From Marinilabilia salmonicolor JCM 21150 (lineage in GTDB: Bacteria; Bacteroidota; Bacteroidia; Bacteroidales; Marinilabiliaceae): 64,000 bases of DNA. Numbering within the stretch: position 1 is the stretch's first letter; every line of letters begins with the position of its first letter. The stretch covers positions 49,589 to 113,588 of the forward strand of contig NZ_AJKI01000022.1 of assembly GCF_000259075.1 (NCBI RefSeq). The letters run 5' to 3'. Positions 43,170 to 52,843 of this stretch are shown piece after piece. The notes below the pieces were generated by a model. It worked only from the letters and a program-made list of their open reading frames with translations. It was not told the origin of the DNA and ran no database searches. A program made the translations under genes and the position numbers.

Positions 43170-44120
43170 TCAATCTCCCTCACAAGTCAGATTGACACGT
43201 ACTGCCTCATGATAAGCTTCCATATTTTTGGCCTTTTTTATTCTTTTAAATGCTTTATGGGGATTGGAAAACAGTTGAGAAAAATATTCCCAAAAGCTCT
43301 GCATCTTTATCAAGATATGCCCAGGGCCGGACAAAGCCTCTTCGTAGGATTGAAAAAGCGCATCATGAAAACGACTGAAGGATTCAATCCAATTCTCCGG
43401 CAATTGGTCTGCATCCGCCTGTATCATGGCCGGCAAAAAAGGATTGGCGATGACTCCCCGACCAATAGCCCAACTGTTAATAGAAGGAAATCGCTGCCGC
43501 AGTTCTCTGAATTTAGCTACTGAAGATATATCCCCATTATAACAGATCTGATGACTGGTATTTTCAATGCATCGCTGAAACTGATCCAAATCTGCCTCAC
43601 CTTTGTACAACTGTTTGCCCAGACGTGGATGAATCACAATATTTTTGATACTGTGCTTTTCCAGAAGTGGCAGCAAGTCTAATATTTCCCGGTTATCCTC
43701 ATACCCCAGACGCATTTTCAGGGATATGGTAATATCTGATTCGTCGGCAACTCTGGTCAACAGGTCATCAATCTGCTCCTTATGCTTTAACATTCCGGAG
43801 CCTAAACCACGTTTTGTCACCATCGGATACGGACACCCAAGGTTCCAGTTCAGTTCGTTATATCCCAAATCCAGCACATATTTGGCCACAAATAGAAACT
43901 CTTCCGCACTATTGGTCATCACCTGAGGAATCAAACTGCTTACCTGATTATTCTCCGGCAAAAGATCCCGCTGATAAGAATTCTTTATCTCCAAATGCTT
44001 CTGTAACCTTATATAAGGCGCATACCAGGCATCTATTCCACCAAAATATTTCTCAACGGCATTTCTGAATCTGAAATCTGTGAAGCCCTGTAACGGAGAA
44101 GAAAGCAACGTAAAACTCAT
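43170..44120 (-). CDS. tRNA-dihydrouridine synthase (316 aa)
   Basis: An FMN enzyme reducing uridine to dihydrouridine in tRNA D-loops. The TIM barrel starts LLSSPLQGFTDFRFRNAVEK; the catalytic Cys is in NWNLGCPYPMVTKRGLGSGM, and SLKMRLGYED, IVIHPRLGKQLYKGEADLDQ, ICYNGDIS and WAIGRGVIANPFL are conserved FMN and substrate segments. It is shorter at the C-terminus than DusB, as in many Bacteroidetes. Transcribed alone. Confidence 0.93.
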   Translation of the reverse strand: MSFTLLSSPLQGFTDFRFRNAVEKYFGGIDAWYAPYIRLQKHLEIKNSYQRDLLPENNQVSSLIPQVMTNSAEEFLFVAKYVLDLGYNELNWNLGCPYPMVTKRGLGSGMLKHKEQIDDLLTRVADESDITISLKMRLGYEDNREILDLLPLLEKHSIKNIVIHPRLGKQLYKGEADLDQFQRCIENTSHQICYNGDISSVAKFRELRQRFPSINSWAIGRGVIANPFLPAMIQADADQLPENWIESFSRFHDALFQSYEEALSGPGHILIKMQSFWEYFSQLFSNPHKAFKRIKKAKNMEAYHEAVRVNLTCEGD

Positions 44121-44179
44121 AAAAACAATAATTTATTAATATTGGTGTCCGATTATAAAATGGAGATTGTTTCACTACG

Positions 44180-44400
44180 TTACCAATGACAGATTTTTAC
44201 AACAAGCGGAAAGTCAAGGTTGTAATTGTTGGCCCCCATTCGGGGACCTGATCCCAATCGTTCTGCCTTACCCCGGGTTATCGACCCGGGGTTATTGACT
44301 ATCGTCGATCTTCGATTCAAATTTGCCCCCTTTCAGGGACGAGCCAATTCTGTCATTTACACATTATTCCCAAAACTTTTTTTGGGGTAAGTACTCGCAT
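44180..44400. repeat. CCCCGGGT dyad repeat, copy 1
   Basis: About 200 bp containing TACCAATGACAG, CATTCGGGGACCTG, the dyad CCCCGGGTTATCGACCCGGG, GTTATT, CAAATTTGC and TTTGGGGTA in that order; the same order recurs at 63515-63705. Shortly after it, near 44450, lies GTCATTGCGACCGCGAGAAG followed by GCAATCTGC, a widespread type of intergenic palindrome. Confidence 0.75.
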
Positions 44401-44558
44401 TGACGAATCCCTACCAACCCTGCTATACCCTTTAAGACGGAGTCATTGCGACCGCGAGAAGCGAAGTGGGAAGCAATCTGCTTCCAAAATAATAGTTTTT
44501 CCCGGACAATAGTGTTATTTTTTGTATTATTGCCGGCGCTAAAACTCAACAATACCAA

Positions 44559-45005
44559 ATGGACGCAATCCTCATCATTCTTTCATCCACCTGGAAATTT
44601 GCCGCTACTTTTCCGGTAGCTATCTATCTTTTTAAGATGACTTTTACCGAGATAATTTTATACACCAATGTTGGAGGGTTTATTGGTATTATCGTCTCTC
44701 TGTTTTTTTCCAAAGGACTTATTTTGCTGTGGAACAAAATATTTCCAGGGAAGTCCGGCACAAAACGGAAAAAGAAGAAAAAATTCACAAAATCCAACAG
44801 ACGGCTGGTAATGTTAAAGTCAAAGTATGGAATGCCCGGAATTGCGATCCTTACTCCTGTGCTCTTGTCAATACCGATAGGTACTTTTCTTACAACAAAA
44901 TACTATGGAAAGAAGAGGACAAATTATCTGTTTCTTGCTTTGGGACAAGTAATCTGGTCTTTCATATACACCATCGTTTTAACACAAATAAAACTCAATA
45001 TATAA
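44559..45005 (+). CDS. Small multi-pass membrane protein (148 aa)
   Basis: Three to four hydrophobic helices: residues about 12-28, 30-60 (GGFIGIIVSLFFSKGLILLW), then a basic loop rich in Lys (SGTKRKKKKKFTKSNRRL), and two C-terminal helices including GMPGIAILTPVLLSIPIGTF. The last phrase resembles the COG2426 group annotated as small multidrug export proteins, but substrate evidence is lacking. The gene stands alone between repeats. Confidence 0.75.
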   Translation: MDAILIILSSTWKFAATFPVAIYLFKMTFTEIILYTNVGGFIGIIVSLFFSKGLILLWNKIFPGKSGTKRKKKKKFTKSNRRLVMLKSKYGMPGIAILTPVLLSIPIGTFLTTKYYGKKRTNYLFLALGQVIWSFIYTIVLTQIKLNI

Positions 45006-45045
45006 TCTAAATTTGCATACGAACTCCATCTAACCAAACATTTGT
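45002..45045. repeat. ATGAAACGAGCATGG family repeat, decayed half copy
   Basis: AATCTAAATTTGCATACGAA and CTCCATCTAACCAA correspond to the inverted left half of the repeat at 40152-40242, with the inner part lost. Confidence 0.5.
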
Positions 45046-45098
45046 ATATTGGTATCCGTTAAACTTTTCACAGTTTACAGATTTTTCTTTCAATTCAA

Positions 45099-46058
45099 AT
45101 GGCAACAATCATGAAAAACAAGCTTCAAATAGACGGGATAAACCGACGGGAATTTTTACAAAAAAGCGCAAAATATTCAGCATCTGCTTTTTTAGCCACC
45201 TTCGGTGCCACAAGGTTATTGGGTGCATCTCACACTCCTGTAACAACAACTACAATAGAAAATGTCCTGCTGAACAACGGCATAAAAATGCCTGTTCTGG
45301 GATTTGGCACCCTTTACCTGAACGGAGAAGAGGGGAAAAGATGTGTTAGCGATGCCATTTCCCTGGGGTACCGGCTTATTGATACAGCCACCATCTATGA
45401 AAATGAGGAAGCCGTGGGAGCAGGTATTAAAAAAAGCGGCATAGAAAGAGATAAACTGTTCGTAACCTCAAAAGTTTGGGTGGATGACTCCGGCTATGAA
45501 AAAACAAAAAAAGCCTTTGAAACATCCTTGAATAAACTGGGGTTGGATTATCTGGACTTATACCTGATACACAGACCACGGGGGGATGTTAAAGGATCCT
45601 GGAAAGCCATGGAAGAACTCTATAAAGAAGGTCGGATAAGGGCCATTGGTGTTAGTAACTTTGAACAAAATCACCTGCAGGATCTTATGGCAACAAGTAA
45701 AATTAAGCCTGCAGTTAACCAAATTGAAACACATGCTTTTTTCCAGCAACCTGAAGCAAATAAGTTTCTGGAGCAACACAACATACAAATGGAGGCCTGG
45801 TCGCCTTTGGCTCAGGGCCGAAATGGTCATTTCACCAATGAAACACTTGCCAGCATAGGGAAAAAATACAATAAGAACAATGCCCAGGTGAGTTTAAGGT
45901 GGCACTACCAAAGAGGAATCGTTGCCATTCCAAGAACTTCGCAAAAGGCGCACATGATGGAAAACCTCAATATTTTTGATTTTAAACTTGATGAAACCGA
46001 TATGAATATCATTTCCGGATTGGACTTAAACACCACACAGTTTCCGGAATGGGAATGA
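45099..46058 (+). CDS. Aldo/keto reductase with twin-arginine signal (319 aa)
   Basis: The N-terminus has a Tat-type signal (NRREFLQKSAKYSASAFLAT), so the enzyme is probably exported folded. The NADPH-dependent barrel follows with the catalytic tetrad visible as Asp and Tyr in IDTATIYENEEAVG, Lys in VTSKVW and His in LIHRP; IRAIGVSNFEQNHL and AWSPLAQG are family hallmarks. Closest to small-molecule reductases of the AKR5 type; substrate unknown. The stop TGA overlaps the ATGAAACGAGCATGG end of a repeat. An alternative ATG is four codons in. Confidence 0.9.
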   Translation: MATIMKNKLQIDGINRREFLQKSAKYSASAFLATFGATRLLGASHTPVTTTTIENVLLNNGIKMPVLGFGTLYLNGEEGKRCVSDAISLGYRLIDTATIYENEEAVGAGIKKSGIERDKLFVTSKVWVDDSGYEKTKKAFETSLNKLGLDYLDLYLIHRPRGDVKGSWKAMEELYKEGRIRAIGVSNFEQNHLQDLMATSKIKPAVNQIETHAFFQQPEANKFLEQHNIQMEAWSPLAQGRNGHFTNETLASIGKKYNKNNAQVSLRWHYQRGIVAIPRTSQKAHMMENLNIFDFKLDETDMNIISGLDLNTTQFPEWE

Positions 46059-46115
46059 AACGAGCATGGCGACGATTGCTATTAGTTATTGCATGCGAAC
46101 TCCAACCGACCTTAA
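46055..46115. repeat. ATGAAACGAGCATGG family repeat, inverted short copy
   Basis: ATGAAACGAGCATGGCGACG, ATTGC ... GCATGCGAACTCCA, in the opposite orientation to copy 3 and about 30 bp shorter. It overlaps the aldo/keto reductase stop codon. Confidence 0.75.
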
Positions 46116-46147
46116 CAAATGAATTTTCGAACCCAAAACACTAATCC

Positions 46148-46612
46148 ATGCTTAAACCACATCAGGAACTCACAGCCAAAGGGAAAGAGATTTTTGACAT
46201 TGTACACCAAATAGGAGAACTTATTCCTGAAGATTCAAAAGAACTGCAGCACCTCAAAGGCCAAATGCTTGGTGATGCCATGATGCTAACAGCCAAGGTA
46301 AGCGGAGCTGAAGGAGGTGACCTTTATGACATTCGTATGGAAAATGCGGCCATAATCAGAAAAGCCGCCCACGATTTGATGGTGAGCAACCATTCGCTGG
46401 AGATTTATGGATTCAAGTATGTGGACTATTTCGATATGGTTCGCGACCTGATAGAGGAATACCGCCTGATTTTTATTCGTTGGGTACAATCCTTCGACCA
46501 GTGGAATTACATCATCGATCGTTGGGGGCTTTTCAACCCTCCAGGAGTAGGACCATTTGATAAGGATCCTGATGATGACGTCCCTTTTGACAATCCCTTC
46601 GACGAAAACTAA
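46148..46612 (+). CDS. Hypothetical helical protein (154 aa)
   Basis: A soluble, mainly helical protein with no membrane segment or signal. Residues about 28-60 are Met-rich (KGQMLGDAMMLTAKVSGAEG), about 78-120 contain an aromatic stretch (YGFKYVDYFDMVRDLIEEYR), and the C-terminal 25 residues are acidic and Pro-rich (DKDPDDDVPFDNPFDEN). No family is recognised. It begins 90 bp after the reductase gene, with a repeat between, so co-transcription is possible but not shown. Confidence 0.65.
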   Translation: MLKPHQELTAKGKEIFDIVHQIGELIPEDSKELQHLKGQMLGDAMMLTAKVSGAEGGDLYDIRMENAAIIRKAAHDLMVSNHSLEIYGFKYVDYFDMVRDLIEEYRLIFIRWVQSFDQWNYIIDRWGLFNPPGVGPFDKDPDDDVPFDNPFDEN

Positions 46613-46649
46613 AACACCAAAGAATTGCCCAATGTTAAATAATATCCGA

Positions 46650-48101
46650 TTATCCGGTAATACTTTGTGGCAATCCTTTTACATTTATAGGTTTTAAAGT
46701 ATCCGGTTTTATCTCGAACATATTTTCAGGGCTCAAATCGCACTCTTCAATCATTTCCAAACAATAGTCGAGTTTCCCTAAGTTCCTGCCTGTATTATTG
46801 GTTCCAAATGTAAATTTAATTCCAGCTTCTTTGGCCATTTTGATCATATCAGGTTTTGGTAACCTGTAACGGGCATTTATCTCAAGCGCCACATCGTTTT
46901 CAGCCAAAACATTAATCACTCTTTGTTTCCGGTCTTCAGTCCACAACTCATCGTACTCATTCATAAGCACATCGGGCAAAACGGTAGGATTAACATATAT
47001 ATCAACCGGTTCAAGGGAAAAAATCGCTTCAATTTTCGCTACCAATTGATCCATGAATTGCTTTTTATCATCCACCCAGACTTCTTCCGGAATCCAAATT
47101 CTGTTCCTACGTCCTTTATCGTCAGTAAAAGTCATGGCATCGGTAAAAACATAGTCAAAACCTGCAATCGCCTCTGGAGAAAAAAGGGTCACCCATTCGC
47201 GTCCTTCTGCCTGCATTCCTTTATAGACAGGAGCCTCTTTTACACCCTCAAAATATGCATACAAAGAAGAATCATTAGTAACCGGAAAATGCAATCCACA
47301 ATTAGGAGCAATCCCATAATTGATACCTAATTTCTGAGATTGGTCCACTACCTCACCAAGCGTCAATCCCCCCTTTAAATGCACATGATAGTCAACCAAC
47401 GGAAAACCTTGAGACATCAGTCTGGTTACTTGTTTATCCCAATCTTCTGAAACGACCATTTCTCTTGGCTCAGATTCAGGTATTTCACGGATACGGAGTT
47501 CTTTATACCACAATGAACCTCCGGCATCTTCACTTTGGAGCGCAATAGTTCCAATACCAGTTCTCACCAACTCTGCCCCCTCCCATCTCCATGGATTTTC
47601 AGGCTCAACATAATCATTGACTTTCCGGTTGTTTATATAAACCTGGATGTGATTTTCAACTACCTTAATTCGTATTTTAAACCACTCATCATTTTCAACA
47701 ATTGGATAATAAATATTTCTTACTTTACAGATACTCCCTGTCTTACGACCTAATCTTCCTATATGATTGTTATTGATTTGAATTGCATAACCTTCCTCAA
47801 AAGCTCTTTCTGAACCACTCTGCGTATGAAATAATATCCCGCCAATAGCATCTTTGCCTGATTTCACTAAAGCCTCAAATTCAAAATTCCTGTATCTACC
47901 ATCATAAAACAAGACAACATCTGAACCGTTTAATTCAATACTCCCATTTTCAATATTGACATTACCTCCGGTAGTGTTTGAAATTTCCCATCCGTCCAAA
48001 GTCCTGCCATCAAATAATGATCGCCACTTACCGTCTGCTTCTTTAACCTGACAAGAGGTTAACACAAACATTATCCAAAGCAAAATTGTGAATGTTTTCA
48101 T
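46650..48101 (-). CDS. DUF1080 - PHP-like fusion lipoprotein (483 aa)
   Basis: The lipoprotein signal is MKTFTILLWIMFVLTSC. Residues about 25-205 are a DUF1080 (3-keto-disaccharide hydrolase type) LamG-like domain: WRSLFDGRTLDGWEISN, GGILFHTQSG and VYINNRKVNDYVEPENPWRW. Residues about 230-480 look like a metal-dependent PHP/amidohydrolase domain beginning VDYHVHLKGGLTLGEVV and including VALEINARYRLPKPDMIKMA and KFTFGTNNTG. The pairing suggests surface binding or cleavage of a modified sugar with a second hydrolytic step. Transcribed alone; probably outer-membrane or periplasmic. Confidence 0.85.
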   Translation of the reverse strand: MKTFTILLWIMFVLTSCQVKEADGKWRSLFDGRTLDGWEISNTTGGNVNIENGSIELNGSDVVLFYDGRYRNFEFEALVKSGKDAIGGILFHTQSGSERAFEEGYAIQINNNHIGRLGRKTGSICKVRNIYYPIVENDEWFKIRIKVVENHIQVYINNRKVNDYVEPENPWRWEGAELVRTGIGTIALQSEDAGGSLWYKELRIREIPESEPREMVVSEDWDKQVTRLMSQGFPLVDYHVHLKGGLTLGEVVDQSQKLGINYGIAPNCGLHFPVTNDSSLYAYFEGVKEAPVYKGMQAEGREWVTLFSPEAIAGFDYVFTDAMTFTDDKGRRNRIWIPEEVWVDDKKQFMDQLVAKIEAIFSLEPVDIYVNPTVLPDVLMNEYDELWTEDRKQRVINVLAENDVALEINARYRLPKPDMIKMAKEAGIKFTFGTNNTGRNLGKLDYCLEMIEECDLSPENMFEIKPDTLKPINVKGLPQSITG

Positions 48102-48164
48102 CCTTTTAAAATTTTGTAATTGACCGATTAAAAAAAATGAGAACGAATGGAACCGCTTCGCTCA

Positions 48165-48297
48165 TGCATAATATTTTTTAAAAATATTCTTGTGCCTCCC
48201 ATCGGACGCCAAAGGCTTGCCGAAGGCGCGGCGGTAAAGCTTCAGCTACACACGGTTTGTAAAATTTATGCTTATATAATATCATGCTCGTTTCATC
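48165..48297. repeat. ATGAAACGAGCATGG family repeat, interrupted copy
   Basis: AATGGAACCGCTTCGCTCAT, GCATAATATTTTTTAAAAAT, ATTCTTGTG, then about 80 bp of unrelated GC-richer sequence with internal inverted repeats, then ATATCATGCTCGTTTCAT. A short palindrome of the same ends (ATGAAACAAGTCC, then GGACTCGTTTCAT) follows at 48484-48518. Confidence 0.6.
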
Positions 48298-48318
48298 AGT
48301 AAATAATTTATCAGTGAA

Positions 48319-48479
48319 ATTAGTGTTTGTCTATAAAGACCAACTTCTGCGTTGTTGCTCAAAATCTAAATCCTCAAATACATTAGTATTCTGCGGTTTA
48401 GATTTTTCACACGCCTTGAATTTGAACTTTCTATCTCAAACACGTGAAAAACGCTTAGTTTATAGACGGGCACTAATTA
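48319..48479. repeat. Long-hairpin repeat, copy 6 (arm type 2, short tip)
   Basis: TAGTGTTTGTCTATAAAGAC ... TTATAGACGGGCACTAATTA. Arms match copy 2 (CTCAAAATCTAAATCCTC; GCGGTTTAGATTTTTCAC), but in place of the 66-bp tip there is only AATACATTAGTATT. The presence/absence pair with copy 2 defines the tip as a separate module. Confidence 0.85.
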
Positions 48480-48539
48480 GGGTAATGAAACAAGTCCAAA
48501 CTTTACAGGACTCGTTTCATACTGCCCGAACTTTGGAAT

Positions 48540-51500
48540 CTACTTGATTTCTGCATGATACTCCTGTAGAGACTTCACTTTGTAATCCCCTTTGAGCCGC
48601 TCACGAATTCCTTCAGTGGCAGCCAATGCAGCAGAAGTGGTGGTAATGTAAGGAATATTAAACTTTATTGCATTCTTGCGGATGTATGAATCATCGTATT
48701 CACTCTCCTTGCCTTCCGGAGTATTTACAACCAGCTGAATTTCTCCGTTTTTAATGGCATCCACAATATTGGGGCGTCCTTCATGTACTTTTTTGATTTC
48801 TTTCGAATCAATACCATGCTCCTTCAGAAAAGCAGCAGTTCCTTTTGTTGCAAGAATACCAAAATTCATATCCCGGAAATTCTTTGCAACCTCTACAATT
48901 TTGTCTTTGTCACGGTTTCCCACAGTAATTAGTACATTACCTTCAATTGGCAGTCCTGATTTGGTAGCTTCCTGAGATTTAAAAAAGGCCATTCCATAAT
49001 TCTCTGCCAGTCCGAGAACCTCACCGGTAGAACGCATTTCAGGTCCCAATAACGGATCCACTTCGGCAAACATGTTAAACGGAAAAACGGCCTCTTTTAC
49101 CCCGTAGTGCTTAAAAACTTTCTCTTTGAGCGCAAATGATTTCAGGTCTTTACCCAGCAACAAATCAGTGGCGATGGGCACCATTGAGACCCCACAAACC
49201 TTGGACACCAAAGGAACCGTACGCGATGCGCGGGGATTGGCTTCGATTATGTAAACCGTATCATCATAAATGGCGTACTGAATATTCATCAATCCCTTCA
49301 CATTCATCTCCAATGCAATACGACGGGTATATTCTTTCATCGTGTCGATGTGCTTCTGAGGAATCACTACAGGCGGAATAACACAAGCCGAATCACCCGA
49401 ATGAATACCGGCATATTCGATGTGTTGCATTACCGCAGGCACAAAAGCTTCTGTTCCATCAGATATGGCATCAGCTTCCGCCTCGATGGCGTCTTCCAGA
49501 AACTTATCAATCAACAACGGACGGTCAGGAGAGACAATGGTGGCTGTTTTAACATATTGCTCCAGCATCTCTTCGTCAAGAATGATGCGCATGGCACGTC
49601 CCCCCAATACATACGAAGGACGAATCATCAAAGGATATCCGATGCGGTCAGCTATTTTTAGCGCTTCGTCCAGCGAACTGGCCATACCCGACTCAGGTTG
49701 TGGAATTTCCAGTTTCTCCATAATCTGACGGAACTGGTCCCGGTCTTCGGCCAAATCAATTGTATGCGGAGAGGTACCCAGGATCTTCACTCCTGCTTCT
49801 TCCAATTCTTTGGCCAGGTTCAGCGGAGTCTGACCCCCAAACTGCACAATCACACCTTCGGGCTGCTCCTGCTCATAGATGCTCAATACATCCTCAGCAG
49901 TCAGTGGCTCAAAATAAAGCTTATCTGACGTATCGAAATCGGTGGAAACTGTCTCCGGGTTACAATTCACCATAATAGACTCGTAGCCGGCATCCTTGAG
50001 CGCAAAAGCTGCATGTACACAACAATAATCGAACTCAATACCCTGACCAATGCGGTTTGGGCCTCCACCCAGCACCATAATTTTTTTCTTATCGCTGGTT
50101 TTTACTTTGTTGGGGGCATTGTAGGTCGAGTAGTAATAAGCGGCATCTTCCTCGACACCACTGACAGGAACAGGCTCCCAGGCCTCGTTCAGCCCGAGTT
50201 TTTTACGCCTGTCACGGATTTCCTTCTCCGCAATTCCAAGCAACTGCGCCAAATATTTATCAGCAAAGCCATCCTTCTTAGCCTCCATAAAAACCTCATC
50301 AGGCAGCTCTTTCCCTTTGAACGACAATATTTTTTCTTCCAGTTCAACCAGTTCTTTCATTTGCGTGATGAACCATCGGTTGATGTAGGTCTTTTCAAAC
50401 AATTCATCCACCCCGGCACCCTTGCGAAGAGCCTCATACATGATAAACTGCCGCTCGCTGGTGGCCACATTGAGCATTAGCATCAGTTCATCAAGGGATT
50501 TTTCGTTAAAATCTTTTGCAAACCCCAGTCCATAGCGGTCAATTTCCAACGAACGTATGGCTTTATGAAATGCCTCTTTATAAGTTTTACCAATACTCAT
50601 CACCTCACCTACGGCTTGCATCTGTGTGCCCAGTTTATCGGTGAGCCCATCGAATTTTTCAAAGGCCCATTTGGCAAACTTCACCACCACATAATCACCA
50701 CCTGGAGTATATTTTTCCAGCGAACCATCGCGCCAGTAGGGAATCTCATCAAGCGTTAATCCACCTGCCAGCAAAGCAGAAACATAGGCAATAGGAAATC
50801 CTGTTGCTTTACTGGCCAGGGCCGATGAGCGCGAAGTACGCGGGTTAATTTCTATAACCACGACCCTGTCCGTCACCGGATCGTGTGCAAACTGCACATT
50901 GGTTCCGCCAATCACTCCAATATCAGATACAATACGGTAGGCATATTCCTGAAGACGCTGTTGCAGCTCTTCAGAAATAGTCAGCATAGGTGCTGTACAA
51001 AACGAGTCACCAGTGTGCACTCCGATGGCATCCACATTTTCGATAAAGCAGACAGTAATCATCTGGTTTTTGGAATCACGAACTACTTCCAGCTCCAGCT
51101 CCTCCCAGCCCAGAACCGATTCTTCCACCAGAATCTGATTCACCATACTGGCCGCAATACCACGAGCAGCCACAGTTCGCAGCTCCTCAAGGTTATAAAC
51201 CAATCCTCCACCGGTTCCCCCCATGGTATAGGCAGGACGAATTACCACCGGATATCCAAGCTCTGCAGCAAAAGCTTCGGCATCTTCCACGGTCTCCACC
51301 GCCTTACTTTTCGGCATGTCGATGCCAAGAGAAACCATAGAGTTCTTAAACTCTGTACGATCTTCACCCTTTTCAATGGCTTTCAGGTTCACCCCGATGA
51401 CCTCCACATTGTATTGATCAAGAATCCCTTTATTGGCCAGCGTCAAAGAAAGGTTCAAGGCTGTTTGTCCTCCCAGATTGGGCAACAACGCATCGGGACG

Positions 51501-51743
51501 CTCCTTTTCTATAATTTTAGTCAGTGCAAATTCATTCAAAGGCTCGATATAGGTTACATCGGCAGTGGAAGGATCCGTCATGATGGTTGCCGGGTTTGAA
51601 TTGACCAATACAATTTCATACCCCAGTGATTTCAGTGCTTTACAAGCCTGAGTGCCCGAATAATCAAATTCACAAGCCTGACCAATAATAATGGGTCCTG
51701 ACCCGATAATTAACACTTTGTGGATGTCGTTTCGTTTAGCCAT
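48540..51743 (-). CDS. carB: Carbamoyl-phosphate synthase large subunit
   Basis: The synthetase subunit making carbamoyl phosphate from bicarbonate, ammonia and two ATP for pyrimidines and arginine. It is two ATP-grasp halves (VLIIGSGPIIIGQACEFDYS and IMVLGGGPNRIGQGIEFDYC) with GGQTALNLSL and GGQTPLNLAKE repeats, an oligomerisation region between them, and an MGS-like allosteric domain at the C-terminus (GILATKGTAAFLKEHGID). Length of 1067 is the family norm. The small subunit gene is not adjacent, which is common in Bacteroidetes. Transcribed alone. Confidence 0.97.
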   Translation of the reverse strand: MAKRNDIHKVLIIGSGPIIIGQACEFDYSGTQACKALKSLGYEIVLVNSNPATIMTDPSTADVTYIEPLNEFALTKIIEKERPDALLPNLGGQTALNLSLTLANKGILDQYNVEVIGVNLKAIEKGEDRTEFKNSMVSLGIDMPKSKAVETVEDAEAFAAELGYPVVIRPAYTMGGTGGGLVYNLEELRTVAARGIAASMVNQILVEESVLGWEELELEVVRDSKNQMITVCFIENVDAIGVHTGDSFCTAPMLTISEELQQRLQEYAYRIVSDIGVIGGTNVQFAHDPVTDRVVVIEINPRTSRSSALASKATGFPIAYVSALLAGGLTLDEIPYWRDGSLEKYTPGGDYVVVKFAKWAFEKFDGLTDKLGTQMQAVGEVMSIGKTYKEAFHKAIRSLEIDRYGLGFAKDFNEKSLDELMLMLNVATSERQFIMYEALRKGAGVDELFEKTYINRWFITQMKELVELEEKILSFKGKELPDEVFMEAKKDGFADKYLAQLLGIAEKEIRDRRKKLGLNEAWEPVPVSGVEEDAAYYYSTYNAPNKVKTSDKKKIMVLGGGPNRIGQGIEFDYCCVHAAFALKDAGYESIMVNCNPETVSTDFDTSDKLYFEPLTAEDVLSIYEQEQPEGVIVQFGGQTPLNLAKELEEAGVKILGTSPHTIDLAEDRDQFRQIMEKLEIPQPESGMASSLDEALKIADRIGYPLMIRPSYVLGGRAMRIILDEEMLEQYVKTATIVSPDRPLLIDKFLEDAIEAEADAISDGTEAFVPAVMQHIEYAGIHSGDSACVIPPVVIPQKHIDTMKEYTRRIALEMNVKGLMNIQYAIYDDTVYIIEANPRASRTVPLVSKVCGVSMVPIATDLLLGKDLKSFALKEKVFKHYGVKEAVFPFNMFAEVDPLLGPEMRSTGEVLGLAENYGMAFFKSQEATKSGLPIEGNVLITVGNRDKDKIVEVAKNFRDMNFGILATKGTAAFLKEHGIDSKEIKKVHEGRPNIVDAIKNGEIQLVVNTPEGKESEYDDSYIRKNAIKFNIPYITTTSAALAATEGIRERLKGDYKVKSLQEYHAEIK

Positions 51744-52152
51744 AATTTATATTTGAGTCATTTTGGTTACCAGTTTCTGACAACTTTCTTCAAATTGCAC
51801 TAAAAAAATAACAAATAGTTAATTTTTATTCCACAAAAATATAATTTATTAATCGGAGAGGAGGTGTTTTTCTCTTTTTTTTGGTATTCCATTTTCCTGC
51901 TTCTTTATTTACACTCCCAAAACTGGTACCATGAATTGTCTTTTTGAAATTGCTTAATTTTTGCAAAAAAAGCCCTCTTATCCTGGTCTATTCATAAGTT
52001 TTCGTTATGAGATGCTCAAATACCAATAAATAATGGCAACCGCAAAGAAAATTGATGAAGGGAATAACGAAACGAGCAAGTTTGCGAGTTCAATACGACC
52101 ATAATAAACAAATTTTAAACGGATAAATAATTCAGGTTAGAACAATTAAATC
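51744..52152. other. Intergenic region with decayed repeat
   Basis: No gene is seen. GAAACGAGCAAGTTTGCGAG near 52072 is a decayed relative of the ATGAAACGAGCATGG family. The rest is AT-rich, with nothing recognisable. Confidence 0.4.
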
Positions 52153-52836
52153 TCATTCACCGCCTCTTTTTGTTTCAATTAAAACCACTCCGTTGGCTCC
52201 GCGACTTCCATAAATAGATGATCCCGCATCCTTGATTACATCTATACTGGCCACATGGCAGGGGCTTATATGTGAAATGGATCTAACAACAACCCCATCC
52301 ACAACATACAAGGCACAGCTCGATAGATTCAGAGAACTGGTCCCCCGAATAACTACTTCTGCATTCTGGCCACCTCCCCGGACTTCAACCCCCGGAAGCC
52401 GTCCGCGGATAAGCTCAAAAATATCCGAATAATTGCAGAAGTCCTCATTTTCGGGGCCCATGTGAGAAATGGAATTAATCAATTCATTTTCATCCACATA
52501 CCCATATCCAACTGCCCGCTTTTTATTTTCCGGTGTTGGAATAAAGTTAACATGAACAAAAACAGAATCTATAATTTTTTCATTTATTCGAACCCGCTCA
52601 TTTCGAAATACTTTTCCCTTAAAAAGCAAAACATCTTTTTCTTTGGTGACGATACTGAAACGCCCAAGAGAATCTGTACTGATTCCGGCTCCACTCTTTT
52701 TGGCATGAACTTCAAAATTGGCCACGGGCAGATTATCCAAAGTCGTTACCTGTCCTTCTATAATTCTGGTCTGGGCATTGGTCGAAAATCCAGCCAGAAT
52801 AACAAAGAGTAGGATACTAAAAAAATAAGTCTTCAT
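52153..52836 (-). CDS. Freestanding TonB-receptor plug-domain protein (227 aa)
   Basis: A cleavable signal (MKTYFFSILLFVILAGFSTN then AQ) leads to a carboxypeptidase-regulatory-like domain at about 22-95 (IIEGQVTTLDNLPVANFEVH) and a plug domain at about 115-225: IFELIRGRLPGVEVRGGGQN, AEVVIRGTSSLNLSSCALYV, VDGVVV and YGSRGANGVVLIETKRG. There is no beta-barrel, so it cannot be a transporter by itself; it may bind TonB or a ligand in the periplasm. Start codon preceded by AAGGAG, unusual here. Divergent from the complete TonB-dependent receptor gene. Confidence 0.88.
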   Translation of the reverse strand: MKTYFFSILLFVILAGFSTNAQTRIIEGQVTTLDNLPVANFEVHAKKSGAGISTDSLGRFSIVTKEKDVLLFKGKVFRNERVRINEKIIDSVFVHVNFIPTPENKKRAVGYGYVDENELINSISHMGPENEDFCNYSDIFELIRGRLPGVEVRGGGQNAEVVIRGTSSLNLSSCALYVVDGVVVRSISHISPCHVASIDVIKDAGSSIYGSRGANGVVLIETKRGGE

Positions 52837-52843
52837 AACGTTT

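Noticed and set aside
50883..51599. Long plus-strand frame of 238 codons
   Set aside because: A mirror of carB codon bias; no start context or domain.
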